Shown here piece by piece: positions 35,736 to 47,760 of a DNA stretch of 64,000 nt. The DNA is from Metallyticus violacea (taxonomy: Eukaryota > Arthropoda > Insecta > Mantodea > Metallyticidae). Every line of letters starts with the position of its first letter. The first letter of the stretch is position 1. Below the pieces are notes generated by a model. It was not told where the DNA came from, did no database searches, and saw nothing but the letters and a program-made list of their open reading frames with translations. The stretch lies in the NCBI GenBank assembly GCA_030762175.1, contig CM060840.1, positions 43,220,001-43,284,000 of the forward strand. Reading direction: 5' to 3'. Made by a program: the position numbers and the translations under genes.

Positions 35736-36220
35736 AGGGGTGTTCTAAAAGTTCTAAAAATTCGGTCTGACTTGGAGATGAGATGAAGATGACCAAATGA
35801 CTATTATAGTTGTTAAGCACCATCCTTTAAATAGTGTGTTGTAAAGTTTCAGACACTAAGCGTAGTCACTTGTTTATGAAGATCGTGTAAACAAACTAGT
35901 GCTAACATTTTCTACAAGATAAATAAAACTGAAGTACGAGCTGTGATAAAGTACTTCTTTTTGAAGGGTTTAACCCCAGCAGAAATACAAAAGAAGTTAC
36001 CTTTCACATTAAAAAATTCTTCTTCTTCTTCTTCTTCTTCGTTTTCGGCGATTAAAAAGCGCGTTGCAAAATTAAGCATGAACGTCCATCCATTCAAGAT
36101 GCTCAGAGCTCAGGACATCCCAAAACTGCAACAATTGACGAGATTGTGACAAAAATTCAGAATGGCCTCATCAATGATCGCCGATTTTTCTACAGAGAGC
36201 AGAGCGACAGACGGTAAACC
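35736..36220 (+). mobile_element. 5' portion of a mariner element with (TTC)n inside the frame
   Basis: Starts ggggtgttctaaaagttct, typical of a mariner terminus of this class. The frame from 35929 reads KTEVRAVIKYFFLKGLTPAE, a clear mariner N-terminus (start of the first helix-turn-helix). It then runs into a serine tract encoded by (TTC)n at 36017-36040 and continues FSAIKKRVAKL. Later pieces (TIDEIVTKIQN in part, NDRRFSTESRA in part, around 36130-36210) are split between frames. The catalytic region and the right terminus are absent. Confidence 0.85.
36017..36040. repeat. (TTC)n microsatellite inside the mariner frame
   Basis: Eight units; keeps the reading frame open and encodes a serine run where relatives have a short ASPSY-like segment. 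Confidence 0.9.
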
Positions 36221-36289
36221 CCACTACCTACAGTGTGAGCAGGAATCAAAGATATTGCTTGAAGGTGAAAAGGTCTATAATTTTGTGCA

Positions 36290-36462
36290 GGAGCTTCTTT
36301 TCCCCGTTCCATAAATCTACGAAATGGGGCCCACAACTTAAAGGGCTTCCCGGAGGACTTGTGCTAGATAGTTTACGTTCAGAAAATTCCATCGAGCTCG
36401 ACGGGGTCTGAACCCGTCAACCTTGGGTCCAGAAGAGATCATGCTACCCCTAGACCATCGAA
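36290..36462 (-). mobile_element. tRNA-like SINE, a further family (D)
   Basis: On the minus strand the head reads ATGGTCTAGGGGTAGCATG (A box, Glu/Asp-like), then GGTTGACGGGTTCAGACCCCG (B box). The body to the left contains ggagg, gcccttt and gggccc blocks that do not match families A to C. No second copy in the window, so the body boundaries are approximate. Confidence 0.65.
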
Positions 36463-37877
36463 GATTTCCAAAATCTACACGTTCGTTACCGGCATGTGAC
36501 AACGCCAATTGTTGCAGTTATCCTTTCTGCGGGAGGAATGCAATTGGATCTTCTTATATAGAATTACCAGATCCGATAAAGGTTAGAAGGAGAACGCAGT
36601 TTTGCGAATACCATTTCTTCTGTATTAGGTGTACAGTCCACAGACTCTGCCCTCATTTCAGAGTTCATTTCAAAAGTTATCGAATTAATGTATTAAGTTT
36701 AAAACGTCTTTCCTAAATGCAATGTTATGTATCACATTACAGGTGGGAAACTATTTAAACCTTTGCTGTTCTCTTCTAATTTTAGAATTGGTCTCACTGT
36801 TAAATTGTTTAACAATGCCAAAGCTGCAAGTATGTTCATCTTTTCCTGGTCACACCCAGAAGAAGAAGAAGAAGAAGAAGAAGAAGAAGAAGAAGAAGAA
36901 GAAGAAGAAGAAGAAGAGCTATAATCAATTATGCTAAGCAAAAATCAGAAAGCAACCATCTGCTGTCAACATGGGACAGATGGTTCGATCTTGGCAGAAT
37001 CGTTTGGTGCAGTGATTGAAGTTTCGCTATTATTTTACTTCTACTATTTCTTATTTGAATGTTCCAAGTTGCTAACGCCATTTGCATACGCATAGACTCG
37101 TGTCGGAGTTTCCAACCGTCGGCACAACGTTATCGTAAATTGTACTCTACTGCACTCTATCGGCGATTACCTTTACTGTTAGTCTCGATGTTTTTATGTG
37201 TAATTATTCACATTATTATTATGTAAATGAAGCATCGAACATTTGTTCAAGAACTTCTTCAGTCACAGCTAAACATTTAGCACTATGGTTTCTTGCAGAT
37301 GAGACTAAGTAAGGAAGTTTTTACTAAATAAAATCATTAAACAATGGAGAAAATGTGTATTATATCATTTATTTTATGAATATCATAAACCCATTATCTC
37401 ACACCAACATTTTTTGCGCAGAGCTTACCGGTTTCCTTTCCTAAGAACACAAAGTTTTATTGCAAAGGTGTGGCAAGGAAAATGCACACACAGGTTAGTG
37501 TTTCGTATTTTGTCTAAGAATGTTGGTACTTTACCACGAATATTCATAGCAGTAAAAACTTAAATACTGCTGATTTTTCTTCTTAAATAAACACTTTAAT
37601 TGCTGTATTATGTTCGGTGTCATTAATATGCGTGTATTTATTAAAATGTGCTACGATTCAAACTAAAAGGATAGGATAGCGCTCTAGTCGAATTACTTTA
37701 AATTTATTTCGGTAAACTTTAATAGCTTACTTTCTTTTTTGGATGCAAAGGAAGAAAAGCACGTTCTGGATGTTACACAAGATTTATATGCCTCTTCAGC
37801 AAACGTGCTGTCTGGTTTTTTTTTTGTTTTTTTTTTTAACTCATTCAAATTAATTTTATTGTAAATAATTGAGGAGG
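36463..37877. other. Intergenic stretch with (GAA)n and a Cys-containing frame
   Basis: A 97-codon frame (36423-36716) begins inside the tRNA-like element and continues through a segment with several Cys residues (ACDNANCCSYPFC, FCEYHFFCIRC). No known domain matches in my judgement. The rest, to 37.87 kb, is AT-rich without recognisable content. Confidence 0.5.
36858..36917. repeat. (GAA)n microsatellite
   Basis: Twenty perfect units, giving E, K or S runs depending on frame and strand. Confidence 0.95.
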
Positions 37878-37879
37878 TA

Positions 37880-38477
37880 CAGTGAGGTTATTTGAGTTAC
37901 CTAAATCAATATCCGTGACCGCAAAAAGGAATATACGGTCGTCTGGCGTAAATTTAATATTTTTATTTTTACTGAAGCATAAACTAATACTTTATTTAAA
38001 ACCGTCAATAATAAGAGGTAATCTATGTTATAAGATATAACAAAAACGATACCCTTTAGCAGCGGCAAAAGATTGCCGGCATTTGTGTAGATAATTCCTG
38101 TACGGTATTTAATTTCACTTTTCTTCCGTGGGAACATGGCAGTTCGAAATACGTTTCTTGTCATTGAGAGAATTTATAACTTTTTTTAACAAGTTAGCGA
38201 ACAATTTCTCTGCCTGGATCACGATTACCAGAATATGCTCTTACTAATCCCCTTACCACTTCTCTGCAAGAATCCCTTTTCTCGTATGTACTGTACATAA
38301 AAAGTCGTTCTTCAAAACCATATTTACGTAGAGGCATAAATAACGGAGAACAATTAGCTTACAATTTACACACAAAACTGGAGTAATACATGACAGCACA
38401 ATCACCCAATGACAAAGCCTACCCGAATTAACTACAAACTGCTACCTGCATATGCAGTAACTCAAATAACTTCACTG
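37880..38477 (+). mobile_element. TIR element family 1, copy 1 (complete)
   Basis: Non-autonomous DNA transposon of 598 bases. The ends are inverted repeats: left CAGTGAGGTTATTTGAGTTA, right (reversed) the same with one change. TA flanks each end (37878-37879 and 38478-38479), consistent with Tc1/mariner-type TA target duplication. The interior matches copy 2 (49.92 kb) along its length, with blocks such as ttttatttttactgaa, attcctgta, acaagtt and cttaccacttctctgca. No frame of note, so it would need a transposase supplied from elsewhere. Confidence 0.9.
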
Positions 38478-38479
38478 TA

Positions 38480-39199
38480 GCTACAAAAAGGGACCATAGA
38501 GGACCAGAAATGCAATTCGCCATCCATTTTCCTTAGATGCACTAAATCTAGATTGGTTATTACACCTATTTAAAATAAGTAATATCACTGAGAGTTCAAA
38601 CATTGTAACCTGTAGGCATCATCCATCTTTAGGATATAATAATAGACCGAGAATCTACGTTTATTTCCTAAACATTCTAGCATCAAAGATTGCTTCATTC
38701 AAGAATCAAAATGATTACTACTGAAGTACTTGAGATCTGGGGCTTTATTCATCTTTTTCTAAACATTTCCATGTTTATAAACTCTGAAAGCATTTTACCA
38801 TTTGTGTCTCTTATGTTTATAAAAATTAAAACATTAAAATAATAATTTAATAACAATAATAATAACTACAATTTAATTTACTGTTTCTCAGTATGTAGCA
38901 AGAAAGTTGTGATTCATTTTAAAAATCTTTGAAGACTACAGCAACATTATCTGATAAATATTTATCAGAACACAGAAAGACTGTACATAAAATAAAAAGA
39001 ATAAATGTACAAACTGATACATATACAAGTGACAAAATAGCTTTTTACTTAGAGCCCAAAAATATTTAAAAGAAAAGTATTACATAATATTTTAAAAATA
39101 TTTAGCACATTTTTTGCAGGAAAATAATTTGTGATGTCTTAGCACGAAATTATTCGTATAAAACACTTAAATTGTTAATATATACATATACGCGCGCGC
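38480..39199. other. AT-rich intergenic stretch, no gene seen
   Basis: Nothing recognised; ends in a short (CG)5 step at 39191-39200. Confidence 0.55.
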
Positions 39200-39307
39200 G
39201 GTCGGTCTTAGTGGTGTAGTGTTTACCATACTTGCCTCCTAAACCCAAGATCGCGGGTTTGAACTCGGCCAGGACCGATGGATTTTTTCGAACGTAAAAA
39301 GTAAAGC
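39200..39307 (+). mobile_element. SINE family A, head only
   Basis: The tRNA-like head is intact: GTAGTGTTTACCATACTTG (A-box region) and GCGGGTTTGAACTCGG (B box), followed by gaccgatggattttttcg. The body then jumps internally (aacgtaaaaagtaaagcc) and stops. Rearranged or truncated at the 3' side. Confidence 0.88.
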
Positions 39308-41119
39308 CAATATAATCTAATTTTTCTGTTCTGGAATGCTCTCCTCTTGGAGTCTTTCTTATATGTGATCAACCGTCCTTGGTATTATTTTTACCACTGT
39401 CTACTGTCTACAGATGGCTTAGGCACAGAAATATCATGATTATGATCCAATAGTTTCATTGCCGATGGCAAGTTTGGATTGTTATTTCTTTCCTGTTCTT
39501 TGCATTAAAACCCTTCACATTGCATACACGAAAGTAACAGTAAATACTGTGATTCTCTGGATTTGAGTCAAACCTTAGGTATTTCAAAACGCAGCACCTT
39601 TTATCATATTTTTCTAGTTTTAGACACAAACACTGCTAACCTAATGAGGGTTATAAGGCTTACTTTGATCTACTAGATTAATCTCTAAAGATTTAAAGAT
39701 AGTGTTTTGGAATACGGTCTTTCTTCCAGCTATTAAATAAATAGTATGTGCACATTCTTTTGTAGAAAGGTTAAGTGCAGAAAGAATGACAATATTGATC
39801 TCCTATTAATGAATTTATGAGTAATTACATGTATTATTGCAAAGTACATTTTCCTCGTCTTTTTTCTCGCAAATGATGTTACTTATAAAATAAAGTTTTT
39901 GGTTTGTCAGACACCAAAAGGAAACTTAAAAGCCGAGTACAAGGGAGAGTTATAAAAACAATACAGCAAATTCCTAGAAGTCACAAAAAATATTCTATTT
40001 ATTATAAGGAAATAATAACTATATTGTGTGTGTGCAAACAACGAGCGATAGACGTCTATGGCCATATAGAGACAATAAAAAGCAGTAAACGTATGCACAA
40101 TTATTAAAACCCTTTCTACCTCTTCGGGAGCACCTGGCTTTACGTCCCTTGGACACACATGGTTGCATGGTGCATTCTGTCAATATCCTGTCTATTTCGG
40201 AACTATGCATTATCACTGAGCTGACAGTTTATACAAGCTTCTCCATAAACGATTAAATTTGTCCCACACTATCCTCCGGCATTTGTTTCTCTCGTACGTG
40301 ATTAGAATGCTGAGAGAGGAAGCAAGGAAACTGGACAGTTGAGAAACAAAGCAAAAGAATCCCTTATTCTCGGGTATTACTCAAATGCCACCCATTTACT
40401 ATGACTGTTTCACTTATGTGATGTCATCTTAGAATCGACCAGTGAAACGAAACAAAATTTTGAATTTTGAACAATCGCAGTGAAATTATCGAAAAAAAAA
40501 TGAAATTCGTTTTGTCGCGCGACGTGCATTTATATTGTGATTAGTGTAGCCAACATTATATCTCCACTATGTAATGCCTGAGCATTCATCACTGACCATT
40601 TTTCTGTGATTTCTGTAATTGAGATTTTAAATAATTTAATACGTATTCATTCAAGTAACTGTTTTGTATTCAGTCAAACAGTCCGAAATCATTTTATAAA
40701 TTATGTACCGATATTTGCCTAAGCAACCATAAATCTTAATAAAAAAGTTCAGAATGGTAAAAAGTTTTCTCTGTTTTGTTTTTCTTAATAAACATTAGTA
40801 AATTGAAGGATAGCGAATGTAACAGTCGACTTTTGTCTATTTAGTCTCGCGGTTTTTGAACAGGTAGATATTTATAAGTTGCTATAACATTATATATATT
40901 TGAAATTCGAGCACGGATAATTAGCAAGCGTTATATAAATTTTATGCTTATTATATTTATGAAATAGTCCAGAACCCGTATTTGGTTCTTCTATATTGGC
41001 ATTATTGGCAATGGACATTCCTTTGTTGCAGGCTGGCTTGAAAAAGTTAAGTAATCGTTTTCTCATGTAATTCACCCCAATTCTTTCAGAATTTGCGCTA
41101 TTATTTCCCGGATTTCGGC

Positions 41120-41156
<37 letters not shown>

Positions 41157-44100
41157 AATTTTGTCGGATAATTGCCCGAAAAGTACTTCTTTATGTGCAT
41201 TAATGAAATGCTGCATTATTAATTTGTTTTGAATACTAGATATTCTTTTCGATGTGGTAGACATAATGTTATTTCTTGCCTTGAATAAACGATTTAAATA
41301 CATACAGCGTAAACAAAATCGCATCAATAAACGGTCACGGATTATAAATATATATGAACACCATTTGACGACGCTCGAATACAGTCGCTACACTAGAAAT
41401 TTTGACAAGTGACTAATGACAATATTTTATGATTGTGCAATATATCGTGAAAGAGGTTTTTATTAGAACTGATGTAATTACGACTAGTAACTAAAAACTA
41501 TTAGATCAGCTTTTTCGTGAAACAGGGCCCAGCTGGTAGTTATTTCTATATTATCGCAGAACAAGCCCCAAGAATAAGACATATGTTTCGGTTCCTCTAC
41601 ATCTTATTCAGCTAATAGCCACACTTAATTAGTTTTGATTACTGATAGTTCGGTAACAACACTACGAGATGAGCAGTACAGATAACTAATGTATTGTTAC
41701 ATACCGCATTTCCTGTAAATGAACGAGTGATGGCTTTTAATTTGCTCAGTACTACAACCATAGCCCCGGCTACTAGGCATATCACACTGGCGCTCATATG
41801 TCAACTCTACTTCACCCATGCTCTTGAACGCCACTTTCTGATACTGTTCTCTGCCAGTTTCACGGCAGTATACATTCATTCACCAAGATGATTACTGTGT
41901 ATTAGTTATTTTAGAAGCTGTTCCTGTGGGTATGCAATTTATTCAACTGATCAACTGCCTTTTTCCAGAACTGTGCATGAATCTGAATCTAATGGTTCGG
42001 TACATAACAAAAAACTCAAACGTACAGCCTTAAAGGAAATATAAGACGAAACTGTTGGACGTTCAACAACAAAATCAATTCCGACATTAGCATGAGTAGG
42101 AGTTTCAGAAAATAAAGAAAAAACATTAACAATGAAATCAGAAACTTACGATGGCCGGACTTGATCGTGCCGATCAGAACCGGAAACAATGTCTATTTAA
42201 CCGAGGGAAGACGATTATACCAGCATCTTCTGTGAGGTAAGGTTGATACATGTATTAAGAAACGCAGGTGAGGTATAAGCGTGAACCTTCGCAGCTGAAA
42301 CGTAAAACACCGCGTGAGGGCATCCAGGTCCGATATATAGAGTTGTTAAGTTATCAGGCAAGATTGCTCTGTGAATAGGCATCTGCTGCGAAGTGACTGT
42401 GCAGTGCAAAGGCACTTGACAGCCTTCACTTCAGTGCCAGAAAGTATATGTATTTAAATATTCATTACGGGGAAACATTCGTTATATAAAAGCAGTGAGG
42501 TGCATTATTTTAAAACCGCTCATTCCCTCGAGACTCCTCCAGCTATCGTGGGTATTTTGCGCTGCGAATTTACTGAAAAAAAGAATGTACCTAAATAGGT
42601 GCATTGTGCAGAAAAACTGACGAGATAATAACTTCTTAAGAAGATGTAATGCAATACTTTCAGCATCTTCTGTAAGAATATGGATACAGAATTAATATTT
42701 TATTTGAACAGTGCAGTTGCTTTAAGTTGAAACATGCAAAGTAGCAAAAGATAGCACTACATTCCGTATGACAGTACACACTCCTTACTGCGTATACTCA
42801 AAAGCATTAAACAACTTGTGGACCCTACATACACACTTTCTGTTCGATCTGATTGCACAGGTTTTCCTCGTTTCCCACCACCCGCTTATATCAAAGCCAG
42901 CGAAATAAGCATGGATAAACAGATAGCATATTTCACAGTCAAAAGACACAACTGGTCACAAGACGTATTACGAATACATTTACCACTAAGAGACTATGCT
43001 GTGACAGTCCTTCTTAGCCCCGTTGACCGTCATTAGGGCACCCTAATCCTAGACAACTCAGGTAGCAACAAAATGGTCATATTTAAACTTAAACCAAACA
43101 GCCTATGGTAGCCAAATTGTGCATCTGTAAGTTCGAAGTGCCAGATACCGGCGATGGTGGGAGGCATGCACGATTTGCAATTGATTTTTTTTATCAAATT
43201 TTAACAGTTATGTCCAAAAATACAACTAGAAATGTTATATATTGGCACAATGCTGTCAAGGAAAGGCGTTGAAATATGATTACTTTATGTTCAAATTATG
43301 CCTGTGATGAACGGTTTCGTTTCTGTGTAATATTAAGATTGGCGTAAAAGGATTATTCTTTTACATACAACTCCCTAATGGACACTATTTATGTAATTGC
43401 GATAGCCGCTATTCCACTATAAGTGAATTGCTAGTATTGAGGCTGTTGAACTGCATGGTTCTTAAAAATAGTTCACCCAATATGAAGCAGATGTTAAAAG
43501 TTCTGTATACTTACACACAAACTGTCTTTACCCCAGTCTGCTAAAACGACTCTTACCTTCGAAGATTTTGGCTCTTGAATTATTTTGTTCCGTGTTTTCA
43601 TTTCCACTGAGGTTGAAGGTCGTGTTACTCCATTGGTTAGCAGAGGCCATTACAATGTTCGACTTTCATTACAAGTACCTTGATCGTGAAATCAGTACAA
43701 CACTTTTTTTTTTGCGTAAATGTTTAAGATGATATTTTTTCCCTTTTTATTGAGCGTGTTATTGAACTAAACCGAAATAATTTCAGAGTGTGTGGAGGTG
43801 TCTTAAACAATTAATTTGAGATAGAAATAGCCTATCTGTTCAAATTTCGAAGCTATGGCTATAAGTTTCTAGAGCGTCAATACGCAACTGACCAATGAAG
43901 ATGGCCCTCGAAAGCATAACACACGATAACGAAGGGAGGTTTCAGAACGTATCACTCTGGCGCCATTGTTATAACATTACCTATCGAGTAAAAAGTCATT
44001 TGTTTTCCAGTTCGAGTCTCATTTATCACTTTTTTTTCTGACCAGCTAAAAATAATACAGCTTTCAGCATACGTTTTAAGTTGGTTTTTTCAATTTATTC

Positions 44101-44931
44101 ACTTAAATCTTAATATTCATATAATTACAATCCTTGTAGTTGTTATTGTACTTAACAATCAGAACCGTGTCCTGAGTATGTGTTAGGTAAATTAAGTTTT
44201 AGTCATTGTGTTAGTAATACATTTATTAGCCATTGTATGTTGGTAATGTATTCATTGCTGCGAAAGAGAATAAAATTATGAAAGCATTAAGTAAATTTTA
44301 ACTAATAATTCTTTAGCATGTGTAACAGCACTTCATACTTAAAAAAATAAAATTAACATTATTACAAGAAAGGAACCCATGGCCTGCAGAACATCAGCTT
44401 TTCCTTTAGACATTACGCCACACAAGCAGTTAAAAGAGCTCCCTCTAGAGGAGGCTACATTTACATTTATTTAGTTGGTCTTGGCTACATAATGTAAGAA
44501 AGCAGTTAATAGATGTTCAGTGTTGCACTGTTACACGACTAGTTGATTTGAGGGATTTTTATTGTACTAAATCTTGAAAACGGTACTAACGAGCTGCCCA
44601 AAATCGATATTTTCATGCTCGCAAGGCAGTTTCAAACAAAATTTTCACTCGGCTTGGCTTTAACGCCAATTTACCAGCATCGGATGCCAAAATGTTTAAT
44701 ACGAATAAAACTGCGTTATGTTTAGTTGTGGACCATACATTTCCTATCTCAAATTGCTTATATACAACATCTCTACCACCTCTGAAATGTTTTCGGTGTT
44801 GTTCATTAACACTCTGTATAAGCCTGTGTTAATAGGGTGGTTCAGAGGGCGCATCTCAGCTATATTCGGAACGGTGCATTTTGCTGGGAGCTTTGATGAA
44901 AATACTAAAACCATGAGATGATTGTTTTAAA
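39308..44931. other. Long AT-rich stretch without recognised features
   Basis: Apart from a T34 run (41121-41154), I identify nothing. Two frames deserve mention: the 145-codon minus-strand frame 40890-41327, whose lysine run comes from the T34 tract, and the 72-codon frame 42818-43036, which has even composition but no motif. Confidence 0.5.
41121..41154. repeat. poly(T) tract, 34 bases
   Basis: Longest T homopolymer in the window. It has no recognisable retroposon body beside it. Confidence 0.95.
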
Positions 44932-45219
44932 TTTGATTTATTTACGGATGTTCTTTAACATCTCAGGTCATCAGCGTCCCATTCAATTCAGGGCGTGAAC
45001 GGCGGAAAAATTTTGCTCAGAGGCCTCTTTTTTCAGGCTTGAGGTTCTTTTTCGTGCCGTAAATGTACTACACGGGACCCACGGCTTTACTTCCCTCCCG
45101 AAGGAAGCCATTATTAGGATTTTTACGCCCGAAAAAATCCATCGGTCCTGGCCGGGATCGAACCCGCGATCTTGGGTCTAGGAGGCAAGTATGATTAGCA
45201 CTACACCATCAGAACCGAC
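44932..45219 (-). mobile_element. SINE family A, near-complete copy
   Basis: Tail at left (tttgatttatttacgg), then tctttaacatctcaggtcat, aggcctctt, gtgccgtaaatgtac, cttccctcccgaaggaagcc, aaaaaatccatcggtcc, and the head with GGATCGAACCCGCGATC (B box) and ATTAGCACTACACCATC (A-box side) at right. A 7-base agatgat occurs near both ends (44916 and 45226) but is too short and offset to call a target duplication. Confidence 0.93.
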
Positions 45220-46856
45220 ATATTCAGATGATGAACCAGCATAACATCTTTATGTTGTGGTGGTCTGTACATTAACATATGTAGAATTTTTTTCGAAACT
45301 TTTTTTTAAAAAAAGAACATGTGCGGGTAAGTTGCCATTACATCTGAAAATTAAGCATAAAATGTTAAGGGTTCTAAATTAAATTTTCACTGGACGCAAT
45401 GGATTTATAGATGATTAAATTTACTTTATTAAATATAAGTATGGCTTTACAATTAAAAATGTTCTATATATCCAAATGACTATATACTTTCAAACTGGCA
45501 ACAGTCCGAAGGGATGAATAGAGGGTTTGACGGGGATGAAATGAACCACTATTTAGTTCTGGTTCCTGTCTCTCGCTAAGTCTCATGTTTTCTAATCATT
45601 AGTTGCACATGAGCTGTAACTTGAATTGGGTTGTGATTGTGTTGTTTTTTGATTACTACATAGAATGTCTCATGGAGAAATATACAGTAAAAACAAGAAA
45701 GAAGACATCAGTGTGAGCGGAGGAAAAAGTTTGAACCCCAGAAGAATTAGATCCTCCTGCCTATGTATTATCTCTTCACTCGCATAGACGACGGAAGTAA
45801 AGAACCTGCAATGCAGAACCTTGCAGAAAAAAGTTGAAAATAAAGTAGTATGTTTATGGCAATATGCTTCGAATCCTAGTTTCCATGACAACAGCAACAC
45901 GCTCGATAGTAAATTACTAAATAAAGCGTGCAATGTATTAAAAGCAAGAGAGAACAAAATTCAATAAATCTAAATAGGGTAATACGAGACGTAACAGTTG
46001 AAGATTATTAGACACCACAACATGTAAATGCGGCCTGTAAGTGTGAAAAATGGAGAAAAATACCTGGAAAAAAAGTCTGAATGATCAGAGGACAGCTACA
46101 AAATGGTGGTAACAACAAAAATTACAAAAAAAAAAAAAAAAAAAAATAGAAAATGGAAAATTCAGGGAACGTAAAATGAAACAAGAACCGCCATTTATTT
46201 TCACAGAAGCAGTAGATCAGCAGAGAACAATTAATTTTTCAGATTCGGAATTCACATGGAAATATCCGCTGGTATCTACATCAAGACTTGTAAAGTGAAA
46301 ATGCATTATGCAGATGAGAATTCCTCTTCCAACAGTTTTCAAAATTACTGATAAACAGGTGTATCTGTTAGTAAAATGGCAGCAATTGGGTAGGCAGTCT
46401 TAGCAGATTTTAAACTTCTATCTAAATATGAGTACAGGTTATCAATAGATACGAGTAAAAGATTTTGATTAAAAAAATATTTTAGAAAAAGTCACAGACA
46501 AACCAAATGGAAGGACACTGTATTCTAATTGAAAAACTAAATAGCAATTATATTAGTCATGCCTCACTTCCTGAGCCAGCTACCGCAATTAATGCCCATA
46601 CAGAAAACATCCTCCTTGGCACGTTAGTGAATAACAGACATGAAGTCAGGAAACTTGCTATAACACGAATTTAGAACCAAGGAGAGTAGTTGGCAGAGAG
46701 CAGTAAACTAACAATAGTTGTCACATTTTTCGTGTCATATAATGGGTGCAGAAAATTGTACAGTAGAAAGGTGGTACCAAATTAAACGTTTTGAGAATTA
46801 AACAAGGGATCGCAGAAGTTTTTACTGAACTACATGCGCCAACATTAAATCCGCTG
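45220..46856. other. AT-rich intergenic stretch, no gene seen
   Basis: Contains a poly(A) tract of about 22 bases near 46125-46146. The 95-codon minus-strand frame 45670-45957 is hydrophobic and unmatched. Confidence 0.55.
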
Positions 46857-46864
46857 TGTTAGAG

Positions 46865-47752
46865 GAGGATTCACAACCGGTGTACCGCTGCATCTTAGGG
46901 TACCGCGATATTTTGGGAATAAACAAAAATATAGTAGCAACTACTTAAAACAAATATATCAAATTACAGTATATCAATTACTCGCATTGATGATGAAGAG
47001 GAAGACGAATTGGATTAAGATTTATAACATATCGGATGTCCAACCCATAGATTAATAAGAAGAGACGGTCTCATAAATTCAATAGTTTTATTTTATGCAG
47101 TTTGAGAAAATTTCCTTGTTGAGAAAACAGTAAAATCCTACATGAGGGTCAAGAGCAGAGTTATTACAACATTCAAAAACAGAACAAGCTGGCATATTGA
47201 TCCATTTAAAACTATATTGTACAATAATACAAAGAATAACTAAGCTTCAATATGTAAATAAAACACGGCAACAAAGAAATCACTCATACCACGCGAACTT
47301 ACAGCATAGATAATCAAATTCAAAGCAAGAAATAGAATGTTTCGTTGTTAACTGCTCGGCCTGATATCAAACATTTGTCATCATACCCATCACATTAATA
47401 AGACAAGATTTGTTTTAATGGTTTACAATTTTACTTAAATTATACTACTTTTGAAAATGTATCTGTTTAATTTAATAATTCATAATCAGTGTATATGAAA
47501 CATTTGTATAGTTACTCTGTCCAATAGCAACCCATAAATTGTATGTTGAGTTATTATTAAAAACCAACTATATTCTTATATTTGTTCTGGAGTGTTTATT
47601 TGAACACAATTTACCACATTGTGTATATCAGTGAAGTTAAAAATTTAAAATAATATAACATGTTCCTACTTTAAAAATGTTAACAGGGGTACTCCGAATG
47701 TTTAATCTCATTCCCTAGAGTGCCACAAACGCACAAAGGTTGGGAATTATTG
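46865..47752. mobile_element. hAT-like non-autonomous element with an 8-bp duplication
   Basis: 888 bases bounded by tgttagag on both sides (46857-46864 and 47753-47760), the 8-bp target duplication expected of hAT transposons. The left end has ggattcacaacc, then cttagggtaccgcga; the right end, reversed, has aattcccaacc, then actctagggaatgaga. The CAACC core followed by a GTGCC/GTACCGC-type segment is common in hAT termini. The interior has no transposase frame, so it would have depended on one supplied elsewhere. Confidence 0.78.
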
Positions 47753-47760
47753 TGTTAGAG

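Noticed and set aside
36858..36917. Glutamate-, lysine- or serine-rich proteins around the (GAA)n tract
   Set aside because: Three overlapping frames on both strands all derive from the microsatellite.
40890..41327. 145-codon minus-strand open frame
   Set aside because: It is held together by a lysine run from the T34 tract; the two halves have no recognisable motif and AT-rich composition. Most likely chance.
42818..43036. 72-codon frame with fairly even codon use, considered as an exon
   Set aside because: No recognisable motif, no convincing splice sites, and length within chance expectation for a 64-kb window.
44916..45232. agatgat as target duplication of the SINE at 44.93 kb
   Set aside because: Only seven bases, and offset from both SINE ends by several bases.
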